Shown: positions 1-8,928, counted from the stretch's first letter. The stretch is 64,000 bases of DNA from Bacteroidota bacterium (GCA_023417065.1 JAEZGH010000089.1:124001-188000); one strand, 5' to 3'. Translations and numbers: made by a program. Notes: generated by a model not told the origin, from the sequence alone.

Positions 1-267
1 TACCTTGAATGAGCCCTTACCCTTACCGTTGATAGGGTTCCACTGATGGAGCATCTGGCCATTCGCAAGCTTGTCGATAAGGCGGATGAACTCACGCGCC
101 TCAAAATTCTTAGTGTCGTTACCTTTCTTGAAATTATCGAGTTCCTCAAGAACGGTTATCGGTATGCCTACATCGTGCTCGGCAAAATTGAGGATGGAGT
201 TGTGTTCATAAATGATAACGGAGGTATCGAGTACAAAGATTTTCTTTTCCTTCTTGGATTTCGCCAT
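1..267 (-). CDS. PhoH-family protein, N-terminal PIN domain (partial)
   Basis: The gene starts at 267 and runs off the left edge, so only the first 89 codons are visible. They begin MAKSKKEKKIFVLDTSVIIY and continue with ITVLEELDNFKKGND, the signature of the PIN (RNase-like) domain that precedes the PhoH ATPase in the YlaK/PhoH2 group. D14 and E41 are the expected first acidic metal ligands of a PIN nuclease. In this family the missing C-terminal part carries a P-loop helicase-like domain; that is known from the family, not seen here. It lies 80 bases downstream of the AlbA_2 gene on the same strand and is probably the last visible member of that operon. Confidence 0.88.
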   Translation of the reverse strand, partial: MAKSKKEKKIFVLDTSVIIYEHNSILNFAEHDVGIPITVLEELDNFKKGNDTKNFEAREFIRLIDKLANGQMLHQWNPINGKGKGSFKV

Positions 268-347
268 GCTGCACAAAGAACTTGGTTTACGAAATGTAAA
301 CAATCCCTCCGAAAGGAATATGCGGCAGGACCGGATTTTTTTAAATT

Positions 348-1022
348 TTATTTGGCGAATGCCAGTGAATACAAGTCGCCTTTTTCGTGAGGCGTAACGC
401 GGAGGACGTCGGCGAGTACAAGCAGTACTAATTTTTTCGATGCGATAAAACGCTTAAGACCACAAAGTTCTGTGAACCCTTTTAATGTGATGGTCTTATG
501 TTGGTCGAGGTATTGCATCAGCATTCTTTCGGGATCGCCATAATGAAAATGAATATCTTTTTTCCGCTGAGCCCTCCTGGCAATCTCGCGCACTTCCCTG
601 CTTGCCTTGATACTTCTGTCTTCGACACGGACAAACGCTTCTTTCGTTTCGGGTGATGAAACGAGGTAATGCGGCTTTCGCGTACTTTCCGAAATTTCGT
701 ATTGGATAACAGAACGGCTTTGCCCTATGGGAATAAACGTTTCACGAACCGGTAGGGGAGGATGACACTTTCTCAGCGCCTTTTGAATTTCATGCGAATC
801 GTCTTCAGGATGTTTGAGGCCTGGGATTGTACCTTCGTCGCCGACGCCAACCAGAAGAATGCCGCCCCGCGTATTTGCAAAGGCTATCATTTCCCGCACG
901 ATCTTCTCCGGAAAAGCTGCCTTGCGTTTGAATTCGACAAAAGCACCTTCACCCTGGTCAACTATCCTGCGCAGTTGACGCAGCTGTAGCGGGTCAAATC
1001 GAAAGGCTTCCTGAGGCTTCAT
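348..1022 (-). CDS. AlbA_2 (Schlafen-type) domain protein, putative ATP-binding regulator
   Basis: A 224-residue protein with an N-terminal AlbA_2/divergent AAA-4 domain (about residues 22-130). Visible marks are the acidic-basic pair in FVEFKRK (28-34), the FANTRGG stretch (48-54) and the glycine turn VGVGDEG (58-64), all typical of this family of nucleotide- or nucleic-acid-binding proteins. The C-terminal third is lysine/arginine rich and could bind nucleic acid, but I recognise no named domain there. It follows the AAA gene by 26 bases and precedes the PhoH gene, so it is likely co-transcribed with the VWA-AAA pair. Its exact function is not known to me. Confidence 0.8.
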   Translation of the reverse strand: MKPQEAFRFDPLQLRQLRRIVDQGEGAFVEFKRKAAFPEKIVREMIAFANTRGGILLVGVGDEGTIPGLKHPEDDSHEIQKALRKCHPPLPVRETFIPIGQSRSVIQYEISESTRKPHYLVSSPETKEAFVRVEDRSIKASREVREIARRAQRKKDIHFHYGDPERMLMQYLDQHKTITLKGFTELCGLKRFIASKKLVLLVLADVLRVTPHEKGDLYSLAFAK

Positions 1023-1048
1023 CCTGTTATGAGAGGTTGGTGATCGAC

Positions 1049-2578
1049 TTAGCGAAATCTTCCGCCGGCAAAGCCTTCGTCATCATCTTCGTCTTCGTCG
1101 TCTTCCTCTCCGGGATTCGGCAGGGTAAACATACCGCTGAGCAGATCTTTGAATTGCAAGCCCGACGAAAGATTGTGTTTACTGATTAAGCTGTATTCGG
1201 CTAACCCATGTAGTGCGAACTCCATCAGGAACAATCGCGTATCCTCACTTTCGCTTTTGTGAAAGTGATTTACCAGCTGAGACAGCCCCGGAACCTCCTG
1301 CAGTTTCTTTTCATAGTCCGACTGTTTCATTTCGTGAGGCAGGTCAAGCGTATGTCCTTCGCCAAACCAGTCGGTGATCTTCTTGTAAGGACTCTTTTCT
1401 TTTTGCTTGCGGAAATTATCCGGGTCGGGAAAATAATTTACAAATTGTGTCCGGAGCGCTTTGCCCACCAGGTTCTGAGCTACTATTCCGGGGCCTTCCT
1501 GTTCGCCTTCATAGACGAGTTCAACCTTCCCGGTGATAGCCGGGATCACACCGATGAAATCGGAGACGCGAATGCTGGTCGTGGATTCGCCGTTAATTAA
1601 CGACCGCCGTTCCGCGGCAGCGACAAGGTTTTCATATGCCGAGATTGTAAGACGCGCCGAGACGCCGCTCTTCGCATCGACGTATTCGCTTTTGCGTGCT
1701 TCGAACGCGATCTGTTCAATCAGGTCTTTGGCAAGGTCGTGTACCCGTACCGTTTTCTTCTGCTCTTCGCGAAGGCGCGCCTCTTGTTCAGTAATTCTAC
1801 GGCCTATTTCCAACGTCCGGGGATAGTGAGTGATAATCTGACTGTCAATGCGGTCCTTCAACGGAGTGACTATACTTCCACGGTTCGTGTAATCTTCGGG
1901 GTTCGCGGTGAATACAAGCTGAATATCCAGCGGCATGCGCAACTTGAATCCGCGAATCTGGATGTCACCTTCCTGCAGGATATTGAATAGTGCAACTTGA
2001 ATACGGGCCTGAAGATCTGGAAGCTCGTTGATCACAAAAATGCAACGGTTGGATCTTGGGATAAGACCAAAATGGATCACGCGTTCATCTGAGTAAGGCA
2101 GCTTGAGCGTCGCAGCCTTGATGGGATCTACGTCGCCAATGAGGTCAGCGATTGATACGTCAGGTGTAGCAAGCTTTTCGGAGTAACGCTCGTTCCGGTG
2201 CAGCCAGGTGATGGGAGTGGCGTCGCCGAGCTCGTTAATCTTATCGAGACCATATCGCGAAATTGGTTGAAGGGGATCGTCGTTGAGTTCTGAGCCTTCA
2301 ATTACCGGGATATATTCATCAAGCAGGTGCACCATCAGACGAGCAAGCCTCGTTTTTGCCTGGCCACGCAGTCCGAGAAGGTTGATGTCGTGCCCTGCCA
2401 GAATGGCCCGCTCAAGGTCGGGGATAACCGTTTCTTCGTAGCCCCAGATTCCTTCAAAAACAGTTTCCTTGTTGCGCAGTCGACGCACGAGGTTTTCGCG
2501 CAATTCTGTCTTGATGGATCGTGACTTATATCCGGAGGCTTTAAGTTCTCCAATTGTTTTGCAGTTGAGGAGGGACAT
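1049..2578 (-). CDS. MoxR/magnesium-chelatase-like AAA ATPase
   Basis: A 509-residue AAA+ ATPase. The Walker A loop at 69-76 reads GLRGQAKT, with alanine where the canonical glycine before lysine stands. The Walker B region is FVINELPDL (181-189), with asparagine in place of the usual aspartate next to the catalytic glutamate. Sensor 1 is in FTANPEDY (223-230). The C-terminus is a run of Glu/Asp ending in a Gly/Arg-rich tail. It starts 15 bases after the VWA gene. MoxR-type ATPases paired with VWA proteins generally act as chaperone-like complexes that insert cofactors or remodel targets; the target here is unknown. The altered Walker A and B positions are seen in the sequence and could mean weak hydrolysis. 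Confidence 0.85.
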   Translation of the reverse strand: MSLLNCKTIGELKASGYKSRSIKTELRENLVRRLRNKETVFEGIWGYEETVIPDLERAILAGHDINLLGLRGQAKTRLARLMVHLLDEYIPVIEGSELNDDPLQPISRYGLDKINELGDATPITWLHRNERYSEKLATPDVSIADLIGDVDPIKAATLKLPYSDERVIHFGLIPRSNRCIFVINELPDLQARIQVALFNILQEGDIQIRGFKLRMPLDIQLVFTANPEDYTNRGSIVTPLKDRIDSQIITHYPRTLEIGRRITEQEARLREEQKKTVRVHDLAKDLIEQIAFEARKSEYVDAKSGVSARLTISAYENLVAAAERRSLINGESTTSIRVSDFIGVIPAITGKVELVYEGEQEGPGIVAQNLVGKALRTQFVNYFPDPDNFRKQKEKSPYKKITDWFGEGHTLDLPHEMKQSDYEKKLQEVPGLSQLVNHFHKSESEDTRLFLMEFALHGLAEYSLISKHNLSSGLQFKDLLSGMFTLPNPGEEDDEDEDDDEGFAGGRFR

Positions 2579-2593
2579 TATCTGCTTTATATT

Positions 2594-3691
2594 TTATAGG
2601 TTCTTTGTTCTGTTGCGTTTGAAATCTTCAAACACGAGATTTCCCAGACCCTGAAGACTGCTGTAATAGGCGTTCCCATTGTTTGCTTTCGTAAAATCCC
2701 GTACAAAAGCCTTGAGGTATGGGTCGGTAGCAATCATAAAAGTGGTGACTGGAATTTTTATTCTTCTTAATTGTGTTGCCAGCGTCAGCGTTTTGGAAAG
2801 GATCTTGGGATCGAGCCCAAATGCGTTCTTATAATAACGGATACCCTGTTTGATGCACGTAGGCTTGCCATCTGTGATCATGAAGATCTGCTTGTTGGAA
2901 TTTTTCCGCCGACGAAGAATATCCATCGCAAGCTCCAGCCCCGCAACGGTGTTGGTATGGTACGGACCAACCTGAAGATATGGGAGGTCTTTAATTTCGA
3001 TCTGCCACGCATCATCGCCAAATACCAGAATGTCGAGTGTATCTTTGGGATATTTGCGGGTGATCAGTTCAGCCAACGCCATGGCTACCTTTTTCGCGGG
3101 CGTGATCCGATCTTCTCCATATAATATCATCGAGTGGGAAATGTCGATCATCAAAACAGTGGATGTCTGCGTTTTGAATTCGCTTTCCATTACTTCCAGA
3201 TCGTCTTCCGTCATCAGGAAGTTTTCAACACCGTGGTTGATCTGAGCGTTTCGGAGTGAGTCGGTTACAGAAATTTGCTCAAGGGTGTCACCGAACTCAT
3301 AATCACGGCGTTCAGTGGTTTGTTCATCACCGCGCCCGTTGTTGCGCGTGCTGTGTTCACCCTGACGTGATTTCTTGAGTCTACCAAAAATTTCTTCAAG
3401 TGCGGACTGGCGTATGCGTTGTTCACTTTTTGCGTTTAGCTTGAAACCGCCTTTCGGTCCGGCGTCAGTGATATATCCCTTGCGTTTGAGATCCTCTATA
3501 AAGTCGCCAATGCCGTAATTGTCGGACGTCAGTCCGTATTGCCGATCCACTTCCGTAAGCCATTGAAGCGCTTCGGCAACGTCACCGGAAGACATCAGGA
3601 CAAGCTGCATAAAGATATTAAGCAGTTTGTCGAAGTCTGACTTATCCTTATCCGGAGGCGGAGCCCATTTTGTGAATCGATATCCAGCCAT
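2594..3691 (-). CDS. VWA-domain protein, partner of the AAA ATPase
   Basis: About 365 residues. The C-terminal half is a von Willebrand factor A domain with an intact metal-ion site DISHS (183-187), a threonine-containing loop in the middle and MITDGKPT further on. The N-terminal half is helical with no recognised domain and contains a basic, glutamine/arginine-rich linker near residues 110-130. I place the start at 3691 (MAGYRFTKW); an in-frame ATG at 3700 exists, but a near-consensus -7 box (TATACTTG at 3698-3705) would overlap it. First gene of the VWA-AAA-AlbA_2-PhoH unit. VWA plus MoxR ATPase is a recurrent pairing in which the VWA protein recruits the substrate; that role is inferred. 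Confidence 0.85.
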   Translation of the reverse strand: MAGYRFTKWAPPPDKDKSDFDKLLNIFMQLVLMSSGDVAEALQWLTEVDRQYGLTSDNYGIGDFIEDLKRKGYITDAGPKGGFKLNAKSEQRIRQSALEEIFGRLKKSRQGEHSTRNNGRGDEQTTERRDYEFGDTLEQISVTDSLRNAQINHGVENFLMTEDDLEVMESEFKTQTSTVLMIDISHSMILYGEDRITPAKKVAMALAELITRKYPKDTLDILVFGDDAWQIEIKDLPYLQVGPYHTNTVAGLELAMDILRRRKNSNKQIFMITDGKPTCIKQGIRYYKNAFGLDPKILSKTLTLATQLRRIKIPVTTFMIATDPYLKAFVRDFTKANNGNAYYSSLQGLGNLVFEDFKRNRTKNL

Positions 3692-3847
3692 ACAAACCAA
3701 GTATAAGTACTAAACCATTAAGATGAGAAATCTGTTTCGCCAATAAAATCTAATTTCCTAAAACTTTTCCTCACGAAGTAAGGAATGGGGTGATATTGGC
3801 CGTCGATCTCAGCAGAGAGCATTTATTTTGCGGCAAATAGTTTTTAT

Positions 3848-3973
3848 ATGAAGAAATGTGTGGCTTTAATTTTCGGAGTGGCTTTTTTCCTCTCCTCGTG
3901 TTCCATTTACACTTGTCCTACGTACAGTAAATCAACGAGTTCGCCTTCCGACTGTGATGAAATCAGTATGTGA
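3848..3973 (+). CDS. Small lipoprotein, 41 residues
   Basis: A short reading frame with a lysine-started hydrophobic signal (MKKCVALIFGVAFFLSSC), whose LSSC is a lipobox with the modified cysteine at residue 18. The mature peptide is only about 24 residues, rich in Ser, Thr and Cys, beginning CSIYTCPTYSK. Small lipoproteins with a C-P-x-Y-S core are common in Bacteroidota, but none has a function I can name. A strong intrinsic terminator follows six bases after the stop codon, so it looks like a monocistronic gene. Too short for most gene finders. Confidence 0.65.
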   Translation: MKKCVALIFGVAFFLSSCSIYTCPTYSKSTSSPSDCDEISM

Positions 3974-3979
3974 GAAAGA

Positions 3980-4011
3980 AAAAAGCCGCACGGAATCCCG
4001 GGCGGCTTTTT
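3980..4011. terminator. Bidirectional intrinsic terminator
   Basis: A 10-bp perfect stem (AAAAAGCCGC / GCGGCTTTTT) around a 12-base loop. It has A-tract and T-tract flanks, so it can end transcription of the small lipoprotein gene on the plus strand and of the fatty acid hydroxylase gene on the minus strand. Confidence 0.85.
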
Positions 4012-4028
4012 CTTTAAGAACGTTTTCT

Positions 4029-4652
4029 TCATGAATGTCTCGTTTCCTTCATTGTTCCATAGATATAATCCCATAGTGGAGATGAAACTCCGAAGATAAT
4101 TTCGCCATCCTTGTAGTGGTGAATGCTGTGGTTGACCCACAACGCCTTTAGGAAATTTTTCGGAGGCTGATATGCGTGTACCATGTAATGAATTGACAGG
4201 TATGCGGCATATCCGACCAGAAACCCTGGAAGGAACGCAAATACTAAATCACCAAGCACTACCTTAAGAATCAGGAGTAAAACTGTTGCAATAGTTATAC
4301 TCAGAAGTGGAGGCATGGCGAGCCTATCCTTGTCTTTTGGAAATTCATGATGAACACCGTGAATCATGTATTGCAGCTTCGCACGCGCCGCAGTATATGT
4401 TTTCATGTGAAATACCCAGCGGTGCATGAAGTATTCAAGCCATGTGAAGGCAAGAAGCCCGAGAATGAATAACCCGATACTCCACAGCGGTGACAGTGAC
4501 GTCTGTGTAATGCTCCAGTAGAGAAGCGCACCTGAGTATACAATGAAAATCACTACGGGAACAGCAATGTGTGTCCGTGTGAGCCTTTCAAGAATAGGGT
4601 TCTTGAAGAGCTGTTTTGTGCCTTTGTTCTTGGGTGAAATTCCAGAGTTCAT
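4029..4652 (-). CDS. Fatty acid hydroxylase / sterol desaturase family membrane protein
   Basis: A 207-residue membrane protein of the di-iron fatty acid hydroxylase superfamily. The four histidine clusters that bind the metals are all present: HRWVFH (77-82), HGVHH (98-102), HYMVH (155-159) and HSIHH (175-179). Hydrophobic segments sit near residues 30-50, 58-75 and 118-158. The order and spacing resemble the FA2H/Scs7 type that 2-hydroxylates fatty acyl chains, which in Bacteroidota would fit sphingolipid or hydroxy-lipid synthesis; the substrate is inferred. It lies 58 bases downstream of bshA in the same direction and ends at the shared terminator. Confidence 0.85.
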   Translation of the reverse strand: MNSGISPKNKGTKQLFKNPILERLTRTHIAVPVVIFIVYSGALLYWSITQTSLSPLWSIGLFILGLLAFTWLEYFMHRWVFHMKTYTAARAKLQYMIHGVHHEFPKDKDRLAMPPLLSITIATVLLLILKVVLGDLVFAFLPGFLVGYAAYLSIHYMVHAYQPPKNFLKALWVNHSIHHYKDGEIIFGVSSPLWDYIYGTMKETRHS

Positions 4653-4710
4653 ATCGATGCTGACCTAAAATGTAATGCCAAAATTCAATATTAACCTTAG
4701 AAATGTGGTT

Positions 4711-5862
4711 TCAGTCGAAAGCCTTCGCCGTTGCCTTTTCCATGATCTTCGTATAATACGATTCGTACAAAGGCAGGATGCGCGTTATGTCGAATTCTTT
4801 CGCTCTTGAAAGCGCATTTTCTTTAAACCGCGGCAGATTGTCCTTATCCAGAACGAAAAGGGCCTTCCGGGTCATATCTTCAATATCGCCAACAGGACTT
4901 AGAAATCCCGTAACCCCCTGAACGTTAAGCTCCGGTATCCCACCCGTATTGGATGAAATCACAGGTACTTCACACGCCATGGCTTCAAGTGCGGCAAGAC
5001 CAAAGCTTTCTTTTTCAGATGGCATGAGAAATAAATCAGCAACTGACAACACTTCTTCCACGGCTTCAAGTTTGCCGAGGAAGCGTACATCATCGCAGAT
5101 GTTTAAATCCCTGCACATCTTTTCAACCTTGTTTCGCTCAGGCCCGTCACCTATCATAAGTAGCTTCGCCGGTATTTCGTTATGGATGTTCGCGAATATC
5201 TGTACAACATCCTGGACACGCTTTACCTTCCGGAAGTTGGAAGTGTGAACAATAAGAGATTCGTTATTGGGACAAATCGCCTTTTTGAAGTGGTCCTTCT
5301 TCTGTTTTTTGAATTTTTCAAGATCGATAAAGTTCGGAATCACTTCGATGTCCCTCGTGATCTTGAAGTGCTCAAACGTTTCTTTCCGAAGATCGCTGGA
5401 TACTGCGGTTACACCGTCGGACTGGTTGATGCTGAATGTGACAACAGGCTCATATGACGCGTCCTTTCCAACAAGGGTGATGTCGGTTCCGTGCAGCGTA
5501 GTTACCACCGGCACGACAATTCCTTCAGTCTTCAGAATCTGTTTGGCCATGTACGCTGCCGACGCATGCGGAATGGCATAGTGAACATGGAGCAGATCCA
5601 GTTTTTCATTCTTGACTACACTAACCATCTTACTGGCCAGTGCCAGTTCATACGGAGGATATTCAAAAAGGGGATAAGTATGAAAGTCTACCTCATGGTA
5701 GAAAAGATTTTCATTCAGAAAATCGAGTCGGGTGGGCTGGGAGTACGTGATAAAATGGACTTCATGGCCCTGCTTAGCCAGGGCTTTCCCCAGCTCTGTT
5801 GCGACTACCCCACTCCCACCGAAAGTCGGATAGCAAACGATTCCTAGTCTTATTTTCGCCAC
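4711..5862 (-). CDS. bshA: N-acetyl-alpha-D-glucosaminyl L-malate synthase BshA
   Basis: A GT4 glycosyltransferase of 383 residues, the usual BshA length. It transfers GlcNAc from UDP-GlcNAc to L-malate in the first step of bacillithiol synthesis in the cytoplasm. Recognisable parts are the N-terminal glycine loop YPTFGGSGVVATELG (11-25), HVHYAIPHA in the acceptor domain, and the C-terminal nucleotide-sugar motif PSEKESFGLAALEAMACEVPV. It starts 10 bases after the stop of the GH3-like gene, so both are likely on one transcript. Bacillithiol genes are common in Bacteroidota; bshB and bshC are not in this window. Confidence 0.95.
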   Translation of the reverse strand: MAKIRLGIVCYPTFGGSGVVATELGKALAKQGHEVHFITYSQPTRLDFLNENLFYHEVDFHTYPLFEYPPYELALASKMVSVVKNEKLDLLHVHYAIPHASAAYMAKQILKTEGIVVPVVTTLHGTDITLVGKDASYEPVVTFSINQSDGVTAVSSDLRKETFEHFKITRDIEVIPNFIDLEKFKKQKKDHFKKAICPNNESLIVHTSNFRKVKRVQDVVQIFANIHNEIPAKLLMIGDGPERNKVEKMCRDLNICDDVRFLGKLEAVEEVLSVADLFLMPSEKESFGLAALEAMACEVPVISSNTGGIPELNVQGVTGFLSPVGDIEDMTRKALFVLDKDNLPRFKENALSRAKEFDITRILPLYESYYTKIMEKATAKAFD

Positions 5863-5872
5863 GGTTTTTCGA

Positions 5873-8824
5873 TTACTTCAAAGGACGCACGGGACCGGCA
5901 TTTATTGCAAAATCCGATGCAATATATGACGGCTCTTCCTGATCTACATAACCGAAAATGGATTTGTAGATAACATCCTGAATCCGAGAACGAATATTGG
6001 CATTTATTAGTTTACTGTTCCTGTCGGGATATACACGGTTGGATAAAAAGACATAAACAAGGTTGAAACGCGGATCTACCCATATGCATGTACCGGTGAA
6101 GCCCGTATGTCCGAAAGTTTCAGGGGATGCGTACATCGACGTGGGCCCATTAGGGTCGCTTTGGAGTGGCTTGTCCCAGCCAAGCCCGCGGCGACTGGTA
6201 GCAAACTTCCTGGCGGTGAACAACCTGACTGTCTCGGGCTTATAATACTGCGTGCCGCCATAATAACCTTCCTGCAGTAACATCTGTCCCAGCTTTCCGA
6301 GGTCGGAGGCGTTTCCAAACAGGCCTGCATGCCCGGCCACGCCGCCCATCATCGCTGCGCGCTCGTCGTGGACTGTACCAGCAACAAAGCTGCGGCGGTA
6401 AATTTTATCGTACTCAGTAGGAGCAATAGCGGTCTTCTGGAAGAAATTCAAAGGCGTGAACCTCAGCGTGGTTGCACCCAGCGGCTCATAGTAGTTCTGA
6501 TGCATGAACTCATCCAGTGGTTGGTTGAGTAACGTCTCAGCAACGCGTTGCAGAATAAGGAACCCAAAATCGCTGTACTTGTATGAGTAGGGCGTACGCG
6601 CAGGCTTGTTCGACATCTTTGAGTTCACCACCCATGACCATAGCGAATCGCGCAGCGAAAGCGAACCATAAAGGTTCGACGATACCTGGAGCGGATACTT
6701 TTCACTCTTCAACCGGCTGTAGTACTCAGGCAGAAATAGCGTATCCTTCATAGTCTGCGGATAAAAGGGCAGGAAGGGCAGCAAACCCGACTGGTGGGTG
6801 AGCATATCGACAAAGGTGATATCCTTCTTGTTGGTCTTTTTCAGTTCGGGAAGGTAATGCGATACCTTTTTATTGAGGTCGATCAGACCGCGTTCGTGCA
6901 TAAACATCGCCGTCTGAAGCGTTGCAGCTACTTTGGTTATCGATGCGAGATCATATATCGTCTCGGTAGTGACGGGCATCGTCTTCTCATAAGTTAGGTG
7001 TCCGAAGGCTTTCTCATAGATGACCTTGCCATTTCTGGCGACAAAAACCTGACACCCTGGAGTTGCGCCCATGCGGATGGCTTCAGCAGCAATTGAGTCG
7101 ATCTGAGTAAGGATTCGTGAATCCATTCCGGCGTCTTCGGGCACGGAATAAGTTAACCTGCTTAGTGACGGCGTGCGAACTCCGGCTCCAACGTCAAGGG
7201 CTTCAGATGCTTTGAAAGGCAATCTGCCTCTGGCCGAAAGCCCGCCGAAAATAACCTGTGATGCGGCCTGCAGAGCCTCTTCAACGGGTGTGTAAGTCGT
7301 CACGACGGTGGCATACCGGTGCGCCGATGCCAGGAATGAGTTATGGCCGAAGTCGCAGTATATTACCTGCGGCTGGTTCGGCAATTTTGAAACTGCGCCG
7401 TTGAGCTGATTAATTTTTTCTCCCGTCGTTTCCGGAAAAATTCCTGTGAAGACAACGTTGGCATCCTTCAGTGCACCGAGAAGTTTTTCTTCGTCCTGAT
7501 ATTCATCTACAGACACGAACGAAACGTTGACATACTTTTTCAGTTGCTGATACAACGCAAAATCCTTGTCACCCGACCCGGCGAGGTAAACAAAGTTCCG
7601 GCCCTCGAGGATGTGTATGGGCAGTACTTTGTCCTCATTCCGAAGCACAGTAACGGCAGACTGATAAAGCTTCTTGTTGAGGGCAACAGCCTTGGGATTA
7701 TTAAGCTTGCGGTTGAGGTTGTCCGCCGAAAGCACTTGCTTCTGCCAGAGACCGGATTCGAATTTTGCTTCGAGTATCTTTTTCGTGGTGAGGTCCAGCT
7801 GGCGTTCATAGTCGCCATCCTTCTTGATGATTCTCTTAATTTTCCGCATTGCCGCGGAAATCCCGACCGGGTTCATCAGCACATCGTTTCCCGTCTGAAA
7901 GGCGAATAGTTCAGCATCGCCATTTTTGTCGCTGGCACTTTCGATGGTGTTGATATCGATGAAGGTGAGGCCGTGGAAGTCAAAGTTCTCACGAAGCCAT
8001 TCTCCGGAATAGAGGGCCGTCAGCACCTCGCTTGAGTATGAAGTCTTTTTGAGCGACGCTTCCTCGGGGTACCGGACCGGGAAGGATTCTGTTCCGGGTG
8101 TTACGCCTTGTAGTCCGTTCGCGATAAGCGTACGGGGAATGGTTTGCAGTGAGTCAGGTACATTCGCAGGCTGCAGAACCGGAATGGTAGTTCCATCGCG
8201 TAACGGGAGCGGACGCAACGGATAGTAGCGTGCACAACTGATTACCCCGTTGTCCTGGAGGCCACGCATAATGGCCATCGACTTTTTCGCAATAAGATCG
8301 TTGCTGGCGCCAAATGACTCCAGGTTGGCGGCAAATCCGGCAGTACGCGCTGTGCGTTTTGTATCGGGTTTGAAGACAAGGTTCGTTCCGATGAGTTTCA
8401 GATGATTCGCCATCATAGCGCCGAGGCGATAGAGGAGGGTGTCATTCTGAACGGCGCCGAGCACTACAGCTGGAGGGAACACGATCGTGCTGTCGAGCAG
8501 GGTAGAGAGTTCTGCCTCCTGGGCGATAAGCAAGGGAATGTCTGACAGGCTTTGGAAGTGATTAACGAGTGCGACCTGTTTTACCGGCGCAACCTTTTTG
8601 AATATGAGGCCGCCTACTTCGTGACTTTTGATCCGGTTTTCGATTTCATGAATGCCGGTCGCGTCAATGTCACCGGTGACTGAAATCATAAAGAGCTGGC
8701 CGACTTTGGCGTTCACATCCATCGTGTTGAACACACTGTCGACCCAATGACTTTTTAGCGATTGCCCGAATACTAACTGGACTGTAAGGACGAGTGCCGA
8801 GAAGCAAAAAACTTTTTTTAACAT
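5873..8824 (-). CDS. Exported GH3-like / serine hydrolase (class C beta-lactamase-like) fusion
   Basis: A 983-residue exported protein: signal peptide 1-20, GH3 (NagZ-like) domain about 25-370, GH3 C-terminal-like domain about 395-570, serine hydrolase domain about 595-965. The hydrolase half looks active: SITK (Ser628, Lys631), YSD (750-752) and HTG (906-908). The GH3 half looks degenerate. The KHFPGHGxTxxDSH loop that holds the His/Asp acid-base pair in NagZ enzymes is replaced by ARYYPLRPLP around residue 198, although an aspartate remains at the nucleophile position (Asp290 in FIDINT). Related fusions in Bacteroidota are annotated as beta-N-acetylglucosaminidases; I expect peptidoglycan-fragment binding by the first half and amide or ester hydrolysis by the second. 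It is co-directional with bshA, 10 bases apart. Confidence 0.88.
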   Translation of the reverse strand: MLKKVFCFSALVLTVQLVFGQSLKSHWVDSVFNTMDVNAKVGQLFMISVTGDIDATGIHEIENRIKSHEVGGLIFKKVAPVKQVALVNHFQSLSDIPLLIAQEAELSTLLDSTIVFPPAVVLGAVQNDTLLYRLGAMMANHLKLIGTNLVFKPDTKRTARTAGFAANLESFGASNDLIAKKSMAIMRGLQDNGVISCARYYPLRPLPLRDGTTIPVLQPANVPDSLQTIPRTLIANGLQGVTPGTESFPVRYPEEASLKKTSYSSEVLTALYSGEWLRENFDFHGLTFIDINTIESASDKNGDAELFAFQTGNDVLMNPVGISAAMRKIKRIIKKDGDYERQLDLTTKKILEAKFESGLWQKQVLSADNLNRKLNNPKAVALNKKLYQSAVTVLRNEDKVLPIHILEGRNFVYLAGSGDKDFALYQQLKKYVNVSFVSVDEYQDEEKLLGALKDANVVFTGIFPETTGEKINQLNGAVSKLPNQPQVIYCDFGHNSFLASAHRYATVVTTYTPVEEALQAASQVIFGGLSARGRLPFKASEALDVGAGVRTPSLSRLTYSVPEDAGMDSRILTQIDSIAAEAIRMGATPGCQVFVARNGKVIYEKAFGHLTYEKTMPVTTETIYDLASITKVAATLQTAMFMHERGLIDLNKKVSHYLPELKKTNKKDITFVDMLTHQSGLLPFLPFYPQTMKDTLFLPEYYSRLKSEKYPLQVSSNLYGSLSLRDSLWSWVVNSKMSNKPARTPYSYKYSDFGFLILQRVAETLLNQPLDEFMHQNYYEPLGATTLRFTPLNFFQKTAIAPTEYDKIYRRSFVAGTVHDERAAMMGGVAGHAGLFGNASDLGKLGQMLLQEGYYGGTQYYKPETVRLFTARKFATSRRGLGWDKPLQSDPNGPTSMYASPETFGHTGFTGTCIWVDPRFNLVYVFLSNRVYPDRNSKLINANIRSRIQDVIYKSIFGYVDQEEPSYIASDFAINAGPVRPLK

Positions 8825-8894
8825 CGAGAGGTTAGGTTAAAAAATCGGAACGAACACCATTACAAATTTGGCTCCAATACCGGTCAAAAATCAA

Positions 8895-8928
8895 GTTCTC
8901 AAAGAGTTGAAGTGCTTTTTTTGAGAAC
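8895..8928. promoter_or_regulatory. 9-bp inverted repeat upstream of the GH3-like gene
   Basis: GTTCTCAAA and its exact complement TTTGAGAAC are separated by 16 bases, about 70-105 bases upstream of the GH3-like start in an otherwise empty 219-base gap. It could be an operator or an RNA hairpin. No regulator is identified. Confidence 0.3.

Noticed and set aside
46..390. 114-residue plus-strand reading frame at the left edge
   Set aside because: The minus strand encodes a clear PhoH-type PIN domain over the same bases, and the plus frame resembles nothing.
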